Origin: Spirosoma pollinicola
GTDB taxonomy: Bacteria; Bacteroidota; Bacteroidia; Cytophagales; Spirosomataceae
Length of the DNA: 64,000 bases
Assembly (NCBI RefSeq): GCF_002831565.1
Contig: NZ_CP025096.1
Coordinates: 4,264,501-4,328,500, forward strand
Reading direction: 5' to 3'
A program made the position numbers and the translations under genes. Positions 17,374 to 24,776 of this stretch are shown here, one piece after another. The notes below the pieces were generated by a model. The model searched no databases. It saw nothing but the letters and a program-made list of their open reading frames with translations, and was not told the DNA's origin. How positions within the stretch are numbered: the stretch's first letter is position 1; each line of letters begins with the position of its first letter.

Positions 17374-18531
17374 TTAGAAAAACCACCGTCGCCGGTACAG
17401 GCTGGGTAAATCTGTTTCAAACCAGGTATACGGATCCTGATAAAATCGAAGAAAATCCGGAACACTGGCCTGACCCGGATAGGGTGCATAAAAATGGGTT
17501 GGACTTTGCCGGTCGTTACGCCAGACGAGTACATACGAGAGTCTTACTTTCTCCGCTTTCAACGATTTCAGTAATGTATTCGTCCACCATGTCGTGTCAG
17601 GAATTGATTCCAGACCCGTTTCAGTGAAAGCCGCCAGTTTTCCGGCTTTTTGGGCATAATCAGATACGATCTTTAGTTTCTTAATACCAGCGGGTACATT
17701 ATAGCGGCCATTGCGACCGAAATCGGCATAATTATCCACGCCAAGCATATCGACCCATTCATCGCCGGGATACCGCTCCAGGTAACTGGCTTCAGTTTTA
17801 AACAGACAGTCGGGCGAGAAAGCGTAGATAAAATTGTGAACCTGAAGGCTATCGCGTAGATACGAAACCGTAAAACGCCATAAAGAAACAAACTCTTCCT
17901 GCTTGCAATGGGGCTTTCCCCACCAGAACCAACCTCCGTCGAACTCGTGGTAAGGCCGGAATATCATGGGAGCCAACGTGCCATCTTTCCCTTTTGCCGA
18001 ATGTGCCACATCGGCGATGGTATGGAGAATTTCTTTATACCGTCCATTGTATGAGCCCCCCGGAATAAGGTAGGATACCGCCGGTGCCGAGACCGAGTCA
18101 ACCCAATTGAACCCATTAGACGAAACCGGGTTGGGAAAATGCCAGGCAACGGTCGTTACGCCATCCCGGTCGTAGGTTTCGGTGATTTGTTTACGGAGGG
18201 ACTCCTTTGCCTTTTCGATAGCCTCCGGCGGCCGACCGGATAAACCGCTAAAGTCAACACCAATCACTGCCGGATGCGACCCACTCACCGATTTGACATC
18301 GGAGCGATTGGCATCGCCAGCCCAGCCATGTCCGTATTCTGTGGCGTGCTGATGCCCGAACAGAATGTGCTTTTTGGCTAGTTTGTGTAGATTATGATAA
18401 AGCGCTTCTGTCTCCCTAGTGGCTTTTGAATCGACGGGTTTATTCCTGTATGTTTTGGCTAAAAGCGGGTCACTACTTGATAGTACCAATAGAATAAAAG
18501 ATAAGGCGAGTAGCCTAAGACGCATGTGCAT
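17374..18531 (-). CDS. Secreted GH26 family glycoside hydrolase (beta-mannanase-like)
   Basis: 385 residues with a signal peptide ending near LLAK (about 25). GH26 hallmarks: 'ILFGHQHATEYG' near the N-terminus, the acid/base Glu196 in 'FRPYHEFDGGWFWW', the active-site-lining 'DMLGVDNYADF', and the nucleophile Glu304 in 'AAFTETGLES'. GH26 enzymes mostly cleave beta-1,4-mannans; a few act on other beta-glucans. It ends 2 bases from the haloperoxidase gene, in convergent orientation. A second ATG two codons in (18523-18525) is an equally good start. It may supply substrate for the neighbouring SusCD system. Confidence 0.9.
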   Translation of the reverse strand: MHMRLRLLALSFILLVLSSSDPLLAKTYRNKPVDSKATRETEALYHNLHKLAKKHILFGHQHATEYGHGWAGDANRSDVKSVSGSHPAVIGVDFSGLSGRPPEAIEKAKESLRKQITETYDRDGVTTVAWHFPNPVSSNGFNWVDSVSAPAVSYLIPGGSYNGRYKEILHTIADVAHSAKGKDGTLAPMIFRPYHEFDGGWFWWGKPHCKQEEFVSLWRFTVSYLRDSLQVHNFIYAFSPDCLFKTEASYLERYPGDEWVDMLGVDNYADFGRNGRYNVPAGIKKLKIVSDYAQKAGKLAAFTETGLESIPDTTWWTNTLLKSLKAEKVRLSYVLVWRNDRQSPTHFYAPYPGQASVPDFLRFYQDPYTWFETDLPSLYRRRWFF

Positions 18532-18579
18532 ACTGGCTGTATTTTGACAATTCGGGTATAGAACTCATTATATAACTAT

Positions 18580-18587
18580 CAAAAATA
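18580..18587 (-). promoter_or_regulatory. Candidate -7 element for the GH26 gene
   Basis: The minus strand reads TATTTTTG (TAnnTTTG), about 49 bases before the ATG. No convincing -33 box is seen. Confidence 0.35.
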
Positions 18588-18748
18588 AGCCGACAGGGCG
18601 TATCCTGCTTACGAGTAGTTAAAAATTTGGGGTATACACTAGGTATCAGTTATGCCAACTCTGGGATATTCAAACACTGCCGAGCATGCGCAGACACTAG
18701 CTAACAATAGCGTTAGCAGTGATTTACAAAAAGAAAGTAGGAGGGTAG

Positions 18749-19429
18749 TTACCCTTTTAATTCGAGCACTTGACCATCCTGACAGCGTAGTACGCGAGCC
18801 GGATATTTGTGCAGGAGATCGTAATTGTGGGTCGCCATAAGTACGGCAGTTCCGGCATTGTTGATCGCCTGGAATACCTTCATAATCTGGTCGGCTACGG
18901 CCGGGTCCAGGTTGCCGGTTGGTTCATCGGCAATAAGGATTTTGGGTTCGTTCAGCATGGCCCGGGCAACCACTATACGCTGTTGTTCACCCCCCGAGAG
19001 CTGGTGGGGCATTTTTTTCTGCGCTGTTCCCAGACCAACCTGCATCAGCACATCGGCAATGCGGTTGTTCATGTCTGTCTTATTACTCCAGCCGGTTGCT
19101 TTCAGCACAAACTTCAGATTATCCTCGACCGAACGGTCGAAAAACAATTGAAAGTCCTGAAAAACGATGCCTATTTTCCGGCGTAGCTGCGGCACATCGC
19201 GGGGCTTGAGTGCATCGAGAGCATAACCTGCTACGGAGCCTTTGCCGTTCTGAAGCCAGAGATCGGCATATAATGTTTTCAGTAAGGAGGTTTTGCCACT
19301 GCCCGTTCGGCCAATAAGGTAGGCAAAATCGCCTTTGTTGATTTGAAACGATACATCGCCCAATACCAGCTTCTTCTCCTGGTAAATATCGGCATGATCG
19401 AGAGTCAGTACGGGTTCCGTCGAAAACAT
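18749..19429 (-). CDS. ftsE: FtsE-like ABC transporter ATP-binding protein
   Basis: 226 residues with complete ABC ATPase motifs: Walker A GRTGSGKT (40-47), Q-loop 'VFQDFQLF', signature 'LSGGEQQR', Walker B '[12 protein letters not shown]', and switch His in 'MATHNYD'. Overall it is closest to FtsE of the FtsEX cell-division complex, which activates peptidoglycan hydrolases. No ftsX is adjacent; the partner is probably elsewhere, so the FtsE name rests on sequence style. It is third in the minus-strand run galK, aldolase, ftsE. Confidence 0.82.
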   Translation of the reverse strand: MFSTEPVLTLDHADIYQEKKLVLGDVSFQINKGDFAYLIGRTGSGKTSLLKTLYADLWLQNGKGSVAGYALDALKPRDVPQLRRKIGIVFQDFQLFFDRSVEDNLKFVLKATGWSNKTDMNNRIADVLMQVGLGTAQKKMPHQLSGGEQQRIVVARAMLNEPKILIADEPTGNLDPAVADQIMKVFQAINNAGTAVLMATHNYDLLHKYPARVLRCQDGQVLELKG

Positions 19430-19441
19430 AGGATTTACGAT

Positions 19442-19489
19442 TTACGAGGTACGATTTACGATGTCAAAACCGTGAACCATACCTCGTAA
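19442..19489. repeat. Short inverted repeat between the aldolase and ftsE genes
   Basis: TTACGAGGTA (19442-19451) and its complement TACCTCGTAA (19480-19489). A direct repeat of GATTTACGA occurs at the left side (from 19432 and again near 19453). It lies upstream of ftsE and downstream of the aldolase stop. Confidence 0.5.
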
Positions 19490-19500
19490 TTCAAAAATAA

Positions 19501-20166
19501 TTACTTCACTGGAAGATTAGCTTTCTCATGGTCGGCCAGGAATTTAGCCAGACCGCTATCTGTCAACGGGTGATTGAGCAACATCTTCATAACGCTCAGC
19601 GGGGCTGTCATGATATCTGCACCAATTTCAGCACACTGAATAACGTGCATTGGGTGACGTACAGAAGCTGCCAGTACTTCGGTTGTGTAGCCGTAGTTCG
19701 TGAAAATCGTAACGATCTGTTCGATCAGCGCCATACCGTCGGTCGAGATATCGTCCAGGCGACCTACAAACGGCGAGACATAAGTAGCACCGGCTTTAGC
19801 AGCCAGTAACGCCTGTCCTGCCGAGAAGATCAGCGTACAGTTGGTACGGATACCTTTTTCAGAGAAATATTTGATCGCCTTGATGCTATCGCCACTCATC
19901 GGCACTTTTACCACGATGTTCTCGTCGATATCCGCCAATTCTTCGCCTTCCTTAATCATCTCATCGTATGTAACGGAGATAACTTCTGCACTGACATCGC
20001 TTTGTACGATCTCGCAAATTTGTTTGTAATGGCGCATTACGTTGTCTTTTCCCGTAATACCTTCTTTCGCCATTAGCGAAGGGTTGGTTGTTACACCGTC
20101 GAGAATCCCCATATCCTGGGCTTCGCGAATGTCAGCCAAATTGGCTGTGTCAATGAAAAATTTCAT
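19501..20166 (-). CDS. fsa: Fructose-6-phosphate aldolase / transaldolase-like (TalC/FSA family)
   Basis: 221 residues, the short single-domain length of the TalC/FSA group. Visible signatures are '[16 protein letters not shown]', '[14 protein letters not shown]' and the Schiff-base Lys87 in 'IVVKVPM'. The C-terminal half has '[15 protein letters not shown]' and '[10 protein letters not shown]'. It either exchanges dihydroxyacetone units (transaldolase) or cleaves fructose 6-phosphate; the family is split and the sequence does not decide. It is cytoplasmic and lies between galK and ftsE. Confidence 0.88.
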   Translation of the reverse strand: MKFFIDTANLADIREAQDMGILDGVTTNPSLMAKEGITGKDNVMRHYKQICEIVQSDVSAEVISVTYDEMIKEGEELADIDENIVVKVPMSGDSIKAIKYFSEKGIRTNCTLIFSAGQALLAAKAGATYVSPFVGRLDDISTDGMALIEQIVTIFTNYGYTTEVLAASVRHPMHVIQCAEIGADIMTAPLSVMKMLLNHPLTDSGLAKFLADHEKANLPVK

Positions 20167-20247
20167 GGTTAAACAGTTATACAGTTAAACAGTCGAGTTG
20201 TTAGTTAGTGGAGTTGATTAGCCCATTAGACTGCCCAAACGACCAGA

Positions 20248-21429
20248 CTAACTAATTACATTCGTCCCGTCCTGGATTTTGCAGACGTGAAGGTACGTAT
20301 CTTTCCCCGTTCGGGCTTTATATTGTTTGGTAATCAGGTTCGTAAAATCATCAAGTGCTTCTTCGCGCACCAGGTTAATGGTGCAACCGCCAAAGCCACC
20401 GCCCATCATCCGGGCACCCAACACACCCGGCTGTTGACGGGCAATATCTACCAGCGTATCTAACTCCGGGCAACTTACTTCATACCAGTGACTTAAACCC
20501 TCGTGAGAGCCGTACATCAGTTGGCCAAAGGTAGCTACATCGCCAGCTTCGAGGGCTGTTACGCCATCGAGCAGCCGTTGATTTTCCTGCACGACATATG
20601 CACACCGACGGTATATTAACGGCTCTGTGTCGCGAAGATGCTGGTCCAGCATAGGCATAGTCACATCGCGTAAACTCTTGATTTCGGGATAAAAAGTTTG
20701 CAGAAACCGAACCCCGGCTTCGCACTCGGCCCGGCGTGTATTGTACTCCGACGTGACAAGCGAGTGCTTCACCCGCGAGTCGCAGAGAACTATACTGATA
20801 CCATCCATTTGCAGGGGCGCGTATGAGTAGTCGAGCGACCGGCAATCGAGTTTGATTACATGATCGGCTTTGCCCATCATGCTGGCAAACATATCCATAA
20901 TGCCCACTTTGGCACCAACGAATTCGTTTTCGGCCCGTTGTGAAAGCTTCACCATAGCTACCCGCTCAAGTCCCAGCTGAAAAAGTTCGTTCATGGCAAA
21001 ACCAACGCCATTTTCGAGTGCCGCCGATGACGACAGGCCCGAACCCATGGGAATTGTACCACCAAAAACGCAGTTAAACCCGCCAATTTTATAGCCAGCC
21101 AATTGAAACTGGGAGACAACACCCAGCAGATAATCGGACCAGGTTTGGGTTGGCGTTAAATCAGTCAAAGAACCCTGGTATGACTTGTCTAGGTCGTATG
21201 CTATAAAATGAAGTTCATTATCCTGACGAGGCCCAACGGCTAGATAAATGGCTTTGTCGATAGCTGCCGGAAGGACAAAACCTTCGTTATAATCGGTGTG
21301 TTCACCAATAAGGTTGACTCGACCGGGAGAACAAATAAGGAGCGGGGCATTGGTCCGCTGTTGCGGATCGGCAGGCACTGGGGGAAAAGCCTGTTGAAAA
21401 GAACTGATAAGCTGATTAAGTAAATCCAT
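20248..21429 (-). CDS. galK: Galactokinase
   Basis: 393 residues. It phosphorylates alpha-D-galactose at C1 in the Leloir pathway. GHMP kinase motifs are clear: the galactokinase signature 'GRVNLIGEHTDYNEGFVLP', the ATP-binding 'GTIPMGSGLSSSAALE', and the C-terminal 'GARMMGGGFGGCTINL'. The aldose 1-epimerase at 670-1701 would feed the same pathway, but it is 18 kb away. The gene follows the SRP RNA by about 100 bases. Confidence 0.95.
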   Translation of the reverse strand: MDLLNQLISSFQQAFPPVPADPQQRTNAPLLICSPGRVNLIGEHTDYNEGFVLPAAIDKAIYLAVGPRQDNELHFIAYDLDKSYQGSLTDLTPTQTWSDYLLGVVSQFQLAGYKIGGFNCVFGGTIPMGSGLSSSAALENGVGFAMNELFQLGLERVAMVKLSQRAENEFVGAKVGIMDMFASMMGKADHVIKLDCRSLDYSYAPLQMDGISIVLCDSRVKHSLVTSEYNTRRAECEAGVRFLQTFYPEIKSLRDVTMPMLDQHLRDTEPLIYRRCAYVVQENQRLLDGVTALEAGDVATFGQLMYGSHEGLSHWYEVSCPELDTLVDIARQQPGVLGARMMGGGFGGCTINLVREEALDDFTNLITKQYKARTGKDTYLHVCKIQDGTNVIS

Positions 21430-21521
21430 GTAGGGCTTGGGAAATCTAGCGGTTTGATACAGCTAAACGCATAACCCGCTACATAGCGCCACCGCTCGAC
21501 AAAACTTGACTGGACGGAAAT

Positions 21522-21618
21522 AAAAAATGGCAAACCAATGTCTCACCGCTACGACCACCTACCCTTGCTTCGGTCAAGACCTGGGGGATTCAGCAGGAGC
21601 TGGTAGCACCGATTTGCC
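21522..21618 (-). ncRNA. ffs: Signal recognition particle RNA, small bacterial (4.5S) type
   Basis: On the minus strand a terminal helix pairs GGCAAATC (5' end, 21618-21611) with GGTTTGCC (21536-21529). A T-rich run (ATTTTTTATTT) follows, as expected at an intrinsic end. The core has the SRP symmetric-loop sequences CAGG and AGCA separated by exactly 10 nt, as in the E. coli RNA. The length of about 90-97 nt fits the small type. The apical 10 nt are TCTTGACCGA, so the usual GGAA tetraloop is absent. The call is made from these features by eye; a covariance-model search was not possible. Confidence 0.8.
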
Positions 21619-21622
21619 GATG

Positions 21623-21630
21623 CAAAGTTA
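21623..21630 (-). promoter_or_regulatory. -7 element for the SRP RNA
   Basis: The minus strand reads TAACTTTG (TAnnTTTG), 4-5 bases before the predicted RNA 5' end. Upstream, TTTGGTC at the edge of the palindrome 21639-21654 lies 21 bases away and fits a -33 element. Confidence 0.6.
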
Positions 21631-21638
21631 AGTAAATG

Positions 21639-21654
21639 TTGGTCAAACGACCAA
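21639..21654. promoter_or_regulatory. Palindrome shared by two divergent promoters
   Basis: TTGGTC-AAAC-GACCAA. It sits at the -33 position for both the SRP RNA promoter (minus) and the TPR lipoprotein promoter (plus). Confidence 0.55.
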
Positions 21655-21664
21655 ATTTCACCCG

Positions 21665-21672
21665 TACCTTTG
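21665..21672 (+). promoter_or_regulatory. -7 element for the TPR lipoprotein gene
   Basis: TACCTTTG matches TAnnTTTG. It is 18 bases before the ATG, giving a leader of only about 10 nt, and 22 bases after the TTGG at 21639-21642. Confidence 0.55.
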
Positions 21673-21690
21673 CTGTCAAATTTAGTAAGT

Positions 21691-22410
21691 ATGAAGCGTT
21701 CAATAGGATTAATTTTAGGTATCGTATTCAGTATCAGCGCATGTAGTTCATCGGATAAAAACGTTGATCAGGGCCGTATTTATTTAAAAGAAGGTAAATT
21801 TCGGGAAGCTGTGCAGGTGTTAAACCAGGCAATTGAGTCAAATTCGTCAAATGTCGAAGCATTTAACTCGCGGGGTGTTGCTTATTTTGAGCTAAAGGAA
21901 TACGCCAATGCCGCTCTTGATTACGAGCAGGCCGTTAAACTGAAACCCGATTATTACCGACCTTATTACAACCGGGCCCTCCTGAAAATAGCTCAGAATG
22001 ATCAGGCCGGAGCGCTCAAAGATTATTCTGATGCGATTCGGCTTGTTCCCGATACGAGTAAGATCACCGGCGCCGAGCTGTTCCTGAATCGGGGGCAATT
22101 ATTTGCAACGCAAGGGCAAACTCAACCCGCCATCACCGATTTCTCGAAGGCGATTTCACTAAATCCGAACAACGCCCTGGCTTTGTATAACCGGGGTAAT
22201 TTGCGATTTAAAGAGAAAGATCTGACCGGTGCAATTGCCGATTTTCAGGAAGCCGTCCGCGCCGATCCCAAGTTTGGTAAAGCGTTTTATGGGTTAGGCA
22301 TTGCCCAGGTAATCAACAACGAACGGGAAAGCGGTTGCCTGAGTTTGAAGCAAGCCCAAACGCTGGGTTATGTCGACGCAGCCAATGCTGTGGCCGAGTA
22401 TTGCCAATAA
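21691..22410 (+). CDS. TPR-repeat lipoprotein
   Basis: 239 residues. Start at the ATG at 21691 (MKRSIGLILG), giving a lipoprotein signal with Cys18 in 'FSISAC'. An upstream TTG in frame would spoil this signal. At least five TPR units follow, for example 'VEAFNSRGVAYFELKEYANA', 'RPYYNRALLKIAQNDQAG', 'ALALYNRGNLRFKEKDLTGA' and 'GKAFYGLGIAQVINNERE'. It is a periplasmic membrane-anchored scaffold for protein contacts; the partner is unknown. Confidence 0.88.
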   Translation: MKRSIGLILGIVFSISACSSSDKNVDQGRIYLKEGKFREAVQVLNQAIESNSSNVEAFNSRGVAYFELKEYANAALDYEQAVKLKPDYYRPYYNRALLKIAQNDQAGALKDYSDAIRLVPDTSKITGAELFLNRGQLFATQGQTQPAITDFSKAISLNPNNALALYNRGNLRFKEKDLTGAIADFQEAVRADPKFGKAFYGLGIAQVINNERESGCLSLKQAQTLGYVDAANAVAEYCQ

Positions 22411-22503
22411 TTTTTTGCAGCGTAAATGCCACAAGTTCAGTAAGTCATTCAAGGTGTGTTCTTATAGGGAAAACTAACCCACCTGAATCTAATTCCGATC
22501 AAG

Positions 22504-22854
22504 ATGAGAAAAACCCTTTCAATTGTTTTTGGCGTGCTATTCCTGTTGTTTGCCGCCGTTCAGTACAACGACCCCGATCCACAAGTTTGGATACCTATTT
22601 ACGGTATTGCCGCTGTGGCCTGTTTTATGGCCTATGCCGGTTTAGGGAAATGGTGGTTTTTCGGGCTGCTGGCTGTTATGTTTGTTGTTGCGGCTGTGTA
22701 TCAGTGGCCGCCGGTCTTTGAAGGCTTTTTGTTTAGTGAAGTTGGTATGCGGAGTGTGAACATTGAACTGGCCCGCGAAGCCGGTGGGCTGGCCATTTGC
22801 GCACTGGTGATGGGAATACTGGCCGCGCTGGCGCGTCAACCAATACGTCGATGA
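22504..22854 (+). CDS. Four-helix membrane protein, TMEM220-like family
   Basis: 116 residues with hydrophobic segments at about 5-18, 28-46, 51-67 and 92-110. The N-terminal signature 'FAAVQYNDPDPQVWIPIY' is typical of the TMEM220 (transmembrane family 220) group. No function is established. Its stop overlaps the start of the next gene by four bases (ATGA). Confidence 0.82.
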   Translation: MRKTLSIVFGVLFLLFAAVQYNDPDPQVWIPIYGIAAVACFMAYAGLGKWWFFGLLAVMFVVAAVYQWPPVFEGFLFSEVGMRSVNIELAREAGGLAICALVMGILAALARQPIRR

Positions 22855-23693
22855 AACTCATTGAATGTCCTCGCGATGCCATGCAGGGGCTGGCTCATTT
22901 TGTGCCGACAGATCTCAAGATTCGTTACCTCAACGCGTTGTTGACGGTGGGCTTCGACACGCTCGACTTTGGCAGTTTCGTGTCGCCGAAGGCTATTCCA
23001 CAACTGCGCGACACCGCCGAGGTGCTGGCGGGGCTTGATCTATCGACGACAAAAACAAAATTACTGGCTATCGTCGCAAATGTTCGGGGGGCTGAGCAGG
23101 CAGTAGATCATTCACAAATTCAGTATGTTGGTTTTCCACTGTCTGTTTCAGAAACGTTTCAGCAGCGGAATACTAACAAGTCTATCGATCAGGCTTTTGC
23201 TGAGGTCGCCGAGATGCAGAATCTGTGCATTCAGGCCGGTAAAGACTTAGTCGTTTATCTGTCAATGGGCTTCGGAAATCCATATGGAGATGTCTATAGT
23301 CCCAATCTGGTTGCTGAATTTACGGCTCAACTGGTCCAACTTGGCGTTCGAATCATTGCGCCATCCGATACCGTTGGTTCATCAACGCCAGAAGCTATCG
23401 AAAACCTGTTTACGCAGTTGATTCATAAGTTTCCGCAGATTGAATTCGGGGCTCATCTGCATGCTCGTCCGGGCGATGCCCCCGCTAAAGTACGCTCGGC
23501 TTTGCGGGCTGGTGTTCAGCGAATAGACGGCGCATTGCGGGGTTTTGGCGGTTGCCCAATGGCGGCTGACTCCCTTACCGGCAATTTGCCTACCGAGGAA
23601 ATCATCCAGACCCTGGCTGCCGAAGGTATAAACCTATCCCTTAATCAGGAGGCCTTTCAAAAAGCTCTGACACTATCGGCAGGAGTATTTTAA
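22851..23693 (+). CDS. Hydroxymethylglutaryl-CoA lyase-like enzyme (DRE-TIM metallolyase)
   Basis: 280 residues. The TIM-barrel opens with 'ECPRDAMQGL', where the family has the catalytic Arg-Asp. It has the metal ligands in 'FGAHLHARPGD' (His-x-His) and a late loop 'GALRGFGGCPMA' with the active-site Cys. HMG-CoA lyases cleave HMG-CoA to acetyl-CoA and acetoacetate in leucine breakdown. The ATG at 22851 overlaps the upstream stop. A longer frame from 22797 lies inside the upstream gene and is rejected. Confidence 0.88.
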   Translation: MKLIECPRDAMQGLAHFVPTDLKIRYLNALLTVGFDTLDFGSFVSPKAIPQLRDTAEVLAGLDLSTTKTKLLAIVANVRGAEQAVDHSQIQYVGFPLSVSETFQQRNTNKSIDQAFAEVAEMQNLCIQAGKDLVVYLSMGFGNPYGDVYSPNLVAEFTAQLVQLGVRIIAPSDTVGSSTPEAIENLFTQLIHKFPQIEFGAHLHARPGDAPAKVRSALRAGVQRIDGALRGFGGCPMAADSLTGNLPTEEIIQTLAAEGINLSLNQEAFQKALTLSAGVF

Positions 23694-23694
23694 T

Positions 23695-23736
23695 GTAGCG
23701 CGGGTTTCCACGGCAGCGGCCGGCCGTCCGCGCTAC
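23695..23736. repeat. GC-rich hairpin between convergent genes
   Basis: Perfect 9-bp stem GTAGCGCGG (23695-23703) / CCGCGCTAC (23728-23736) with a GC-rich loop holding an inner palindrome (CGGCCGGCCG). It starts two bases after the lyase stop and ends 4 bases before the next convergent stop, so it is a likely bidirectional end signal. Confidence 0.65.
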
Positions 23737-23739
23737 TCA

Positions 23740-24264
23740 TCACATAAACATTACCTGAATTTCTTCTTTCACGGCTTTTAGTGCGTCGTAGGTAGGTTGT
23801 CTGTCTTTCTGGATGATTCGTTCAAAAATCCGTTTGGAGAGTTCGAGGGCGGGGGCGTCGGGGCGGGTGTCGCCCGATGCCTGATTGATCAGCACCATAA
23901 CATCGTTCATTGCCCCTTGAATCTGGTCCCAAGTAGCCTGGCTCATGTATACCTGCTGTGACAGGTTATGATTGTATTCATCCCGAATTTCCTGCAAGAG
24001 CCGTTGCTGAAACTCCAGCACGGTTGTAGAGCTACCGCTCAGCCGAAGCAATAAATTATTGGGACTAATGCGTTCCAGAAACAGAACCATTCGTTCATAA
24101 GCTTGTAATCGTATGGGTACAACCGTATCGGTATATCGGTTTTTAACCTCGAACGTATGGCGGTCTGCTTCGCGTTCTAACAACAGTTTGACAGTCACAT
24201 ACATACCGTATAATACCAAACCGGCCGGAACAATCAACTTCAAAAAATCACTCAGTAAGTCCAT
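23740..24264 (-). CDS. Membrane-anchored protein of unknown function conserved in Bacteroidota
   Basis: 174 residues: one N-terminal membrane segment (about 8-28, LIVPAGLVLYGMYVTVKLLL) followed by a soluble helical region rich in Gln, Glu and Arg (YERMVLFLERI, QQRLLQEIRDEYNHNLSQQ). I believe this is the DUF7935 type but could not check. No catalytic motif is visible. Confidence 0.75.
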   Translation of the reverse strand: MDLLSDFLKLIVPAGLVLYGMYVTVKLLLEREADRHTFEVKNRYTDTVVPIRLQAYERMVLFLERISPNNLLLRLSGSSTTVLEFQQRLLQEIRDEYNHNLSQQVYMSQATWDQIQGAMNDVMVLINQASGDTRPDAPALELSKRIFERIIQKDRQPTYDALKAVKEEIQVMFM

Positions 24265-24366
24265 AAAAGGAAAACGATGTTTAGGGAAAAAGGTAATTTT
24301 ACCGTAACAGGCTACTATTTATCACCTATTTATGAGCAATAGCGCCTGTATTTATCAATATTTATT

Positions 24367-24645
24367 ATGCTGGATAATCCTGTTATAGTTCGCCCCGAAG
24401 CTCGTCAACAGATTCTGGACACGTTACGGGCCAATAAAATTCCCGGAGAATACGGTTTACGTGTTGGTGTTCGGGGTGGAGGTTGTGGTTCATCCTGGTT
24501 GTTAGGCTTCGATGTGCCGGGTCCCGCCGACGAAGTGTATAACGTGGAAGGTGTACAGGTCATTATTGACCGCAAACATTTACTGTATGTTCTGGGGGCT
24601 GAAATTGGCTATGAACCTGGTGGATTTACGGTCGAAAAGGACTGA
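24367..24645 (+). CDS. HesB/IscA-like protein lacking the C-terminal CxC
   Basis: 92 residues. The A-type Fe-S carrier fold is recognisable: 'ARQQILDTLRANKIPG', 'YGLRVGVRGGGCGSSW', 'VIIDRKHLLYVLGAEIGYE'. Only the first of the three conserved cysteines is present (in GGGCGSS). The C-terminal Cys-Gly-Cys is replaced by 'GGFTVEKD'. The frame is intact with no frameshift, so this is a divergent family member, not a broken gene. Cluster binding by the usual three-cysteine mode is unlikely. Confidence 0.85.
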   Translation: MLDNPVIVRPEARQQILDTLRANKIPGEYGLRVGVRGGGCGSSWLLGFDVPGPADEVYNVEGVQVIIDRKHLLYVLGAEIGYEPGGFTVEKD

Positions 24646-24776
24646 TGATCAGTTAGTTGGTTTTATTTATACAGGATTTTTAAAAAACATCCCCATATAA
24701 CTGCTCAAGAATACTTGTTCTCAAAATTCTGGCATGATTTTAGGGCTATTTAAGCAAGAGCCAATATCTACGTTTT

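Noticed and set aside
18652..18840. 62-codon plus-strand frame before ftsE end
   Set aside because: Overlaps the end of ftsE, has no family resemblance and no promoter; probably chance.
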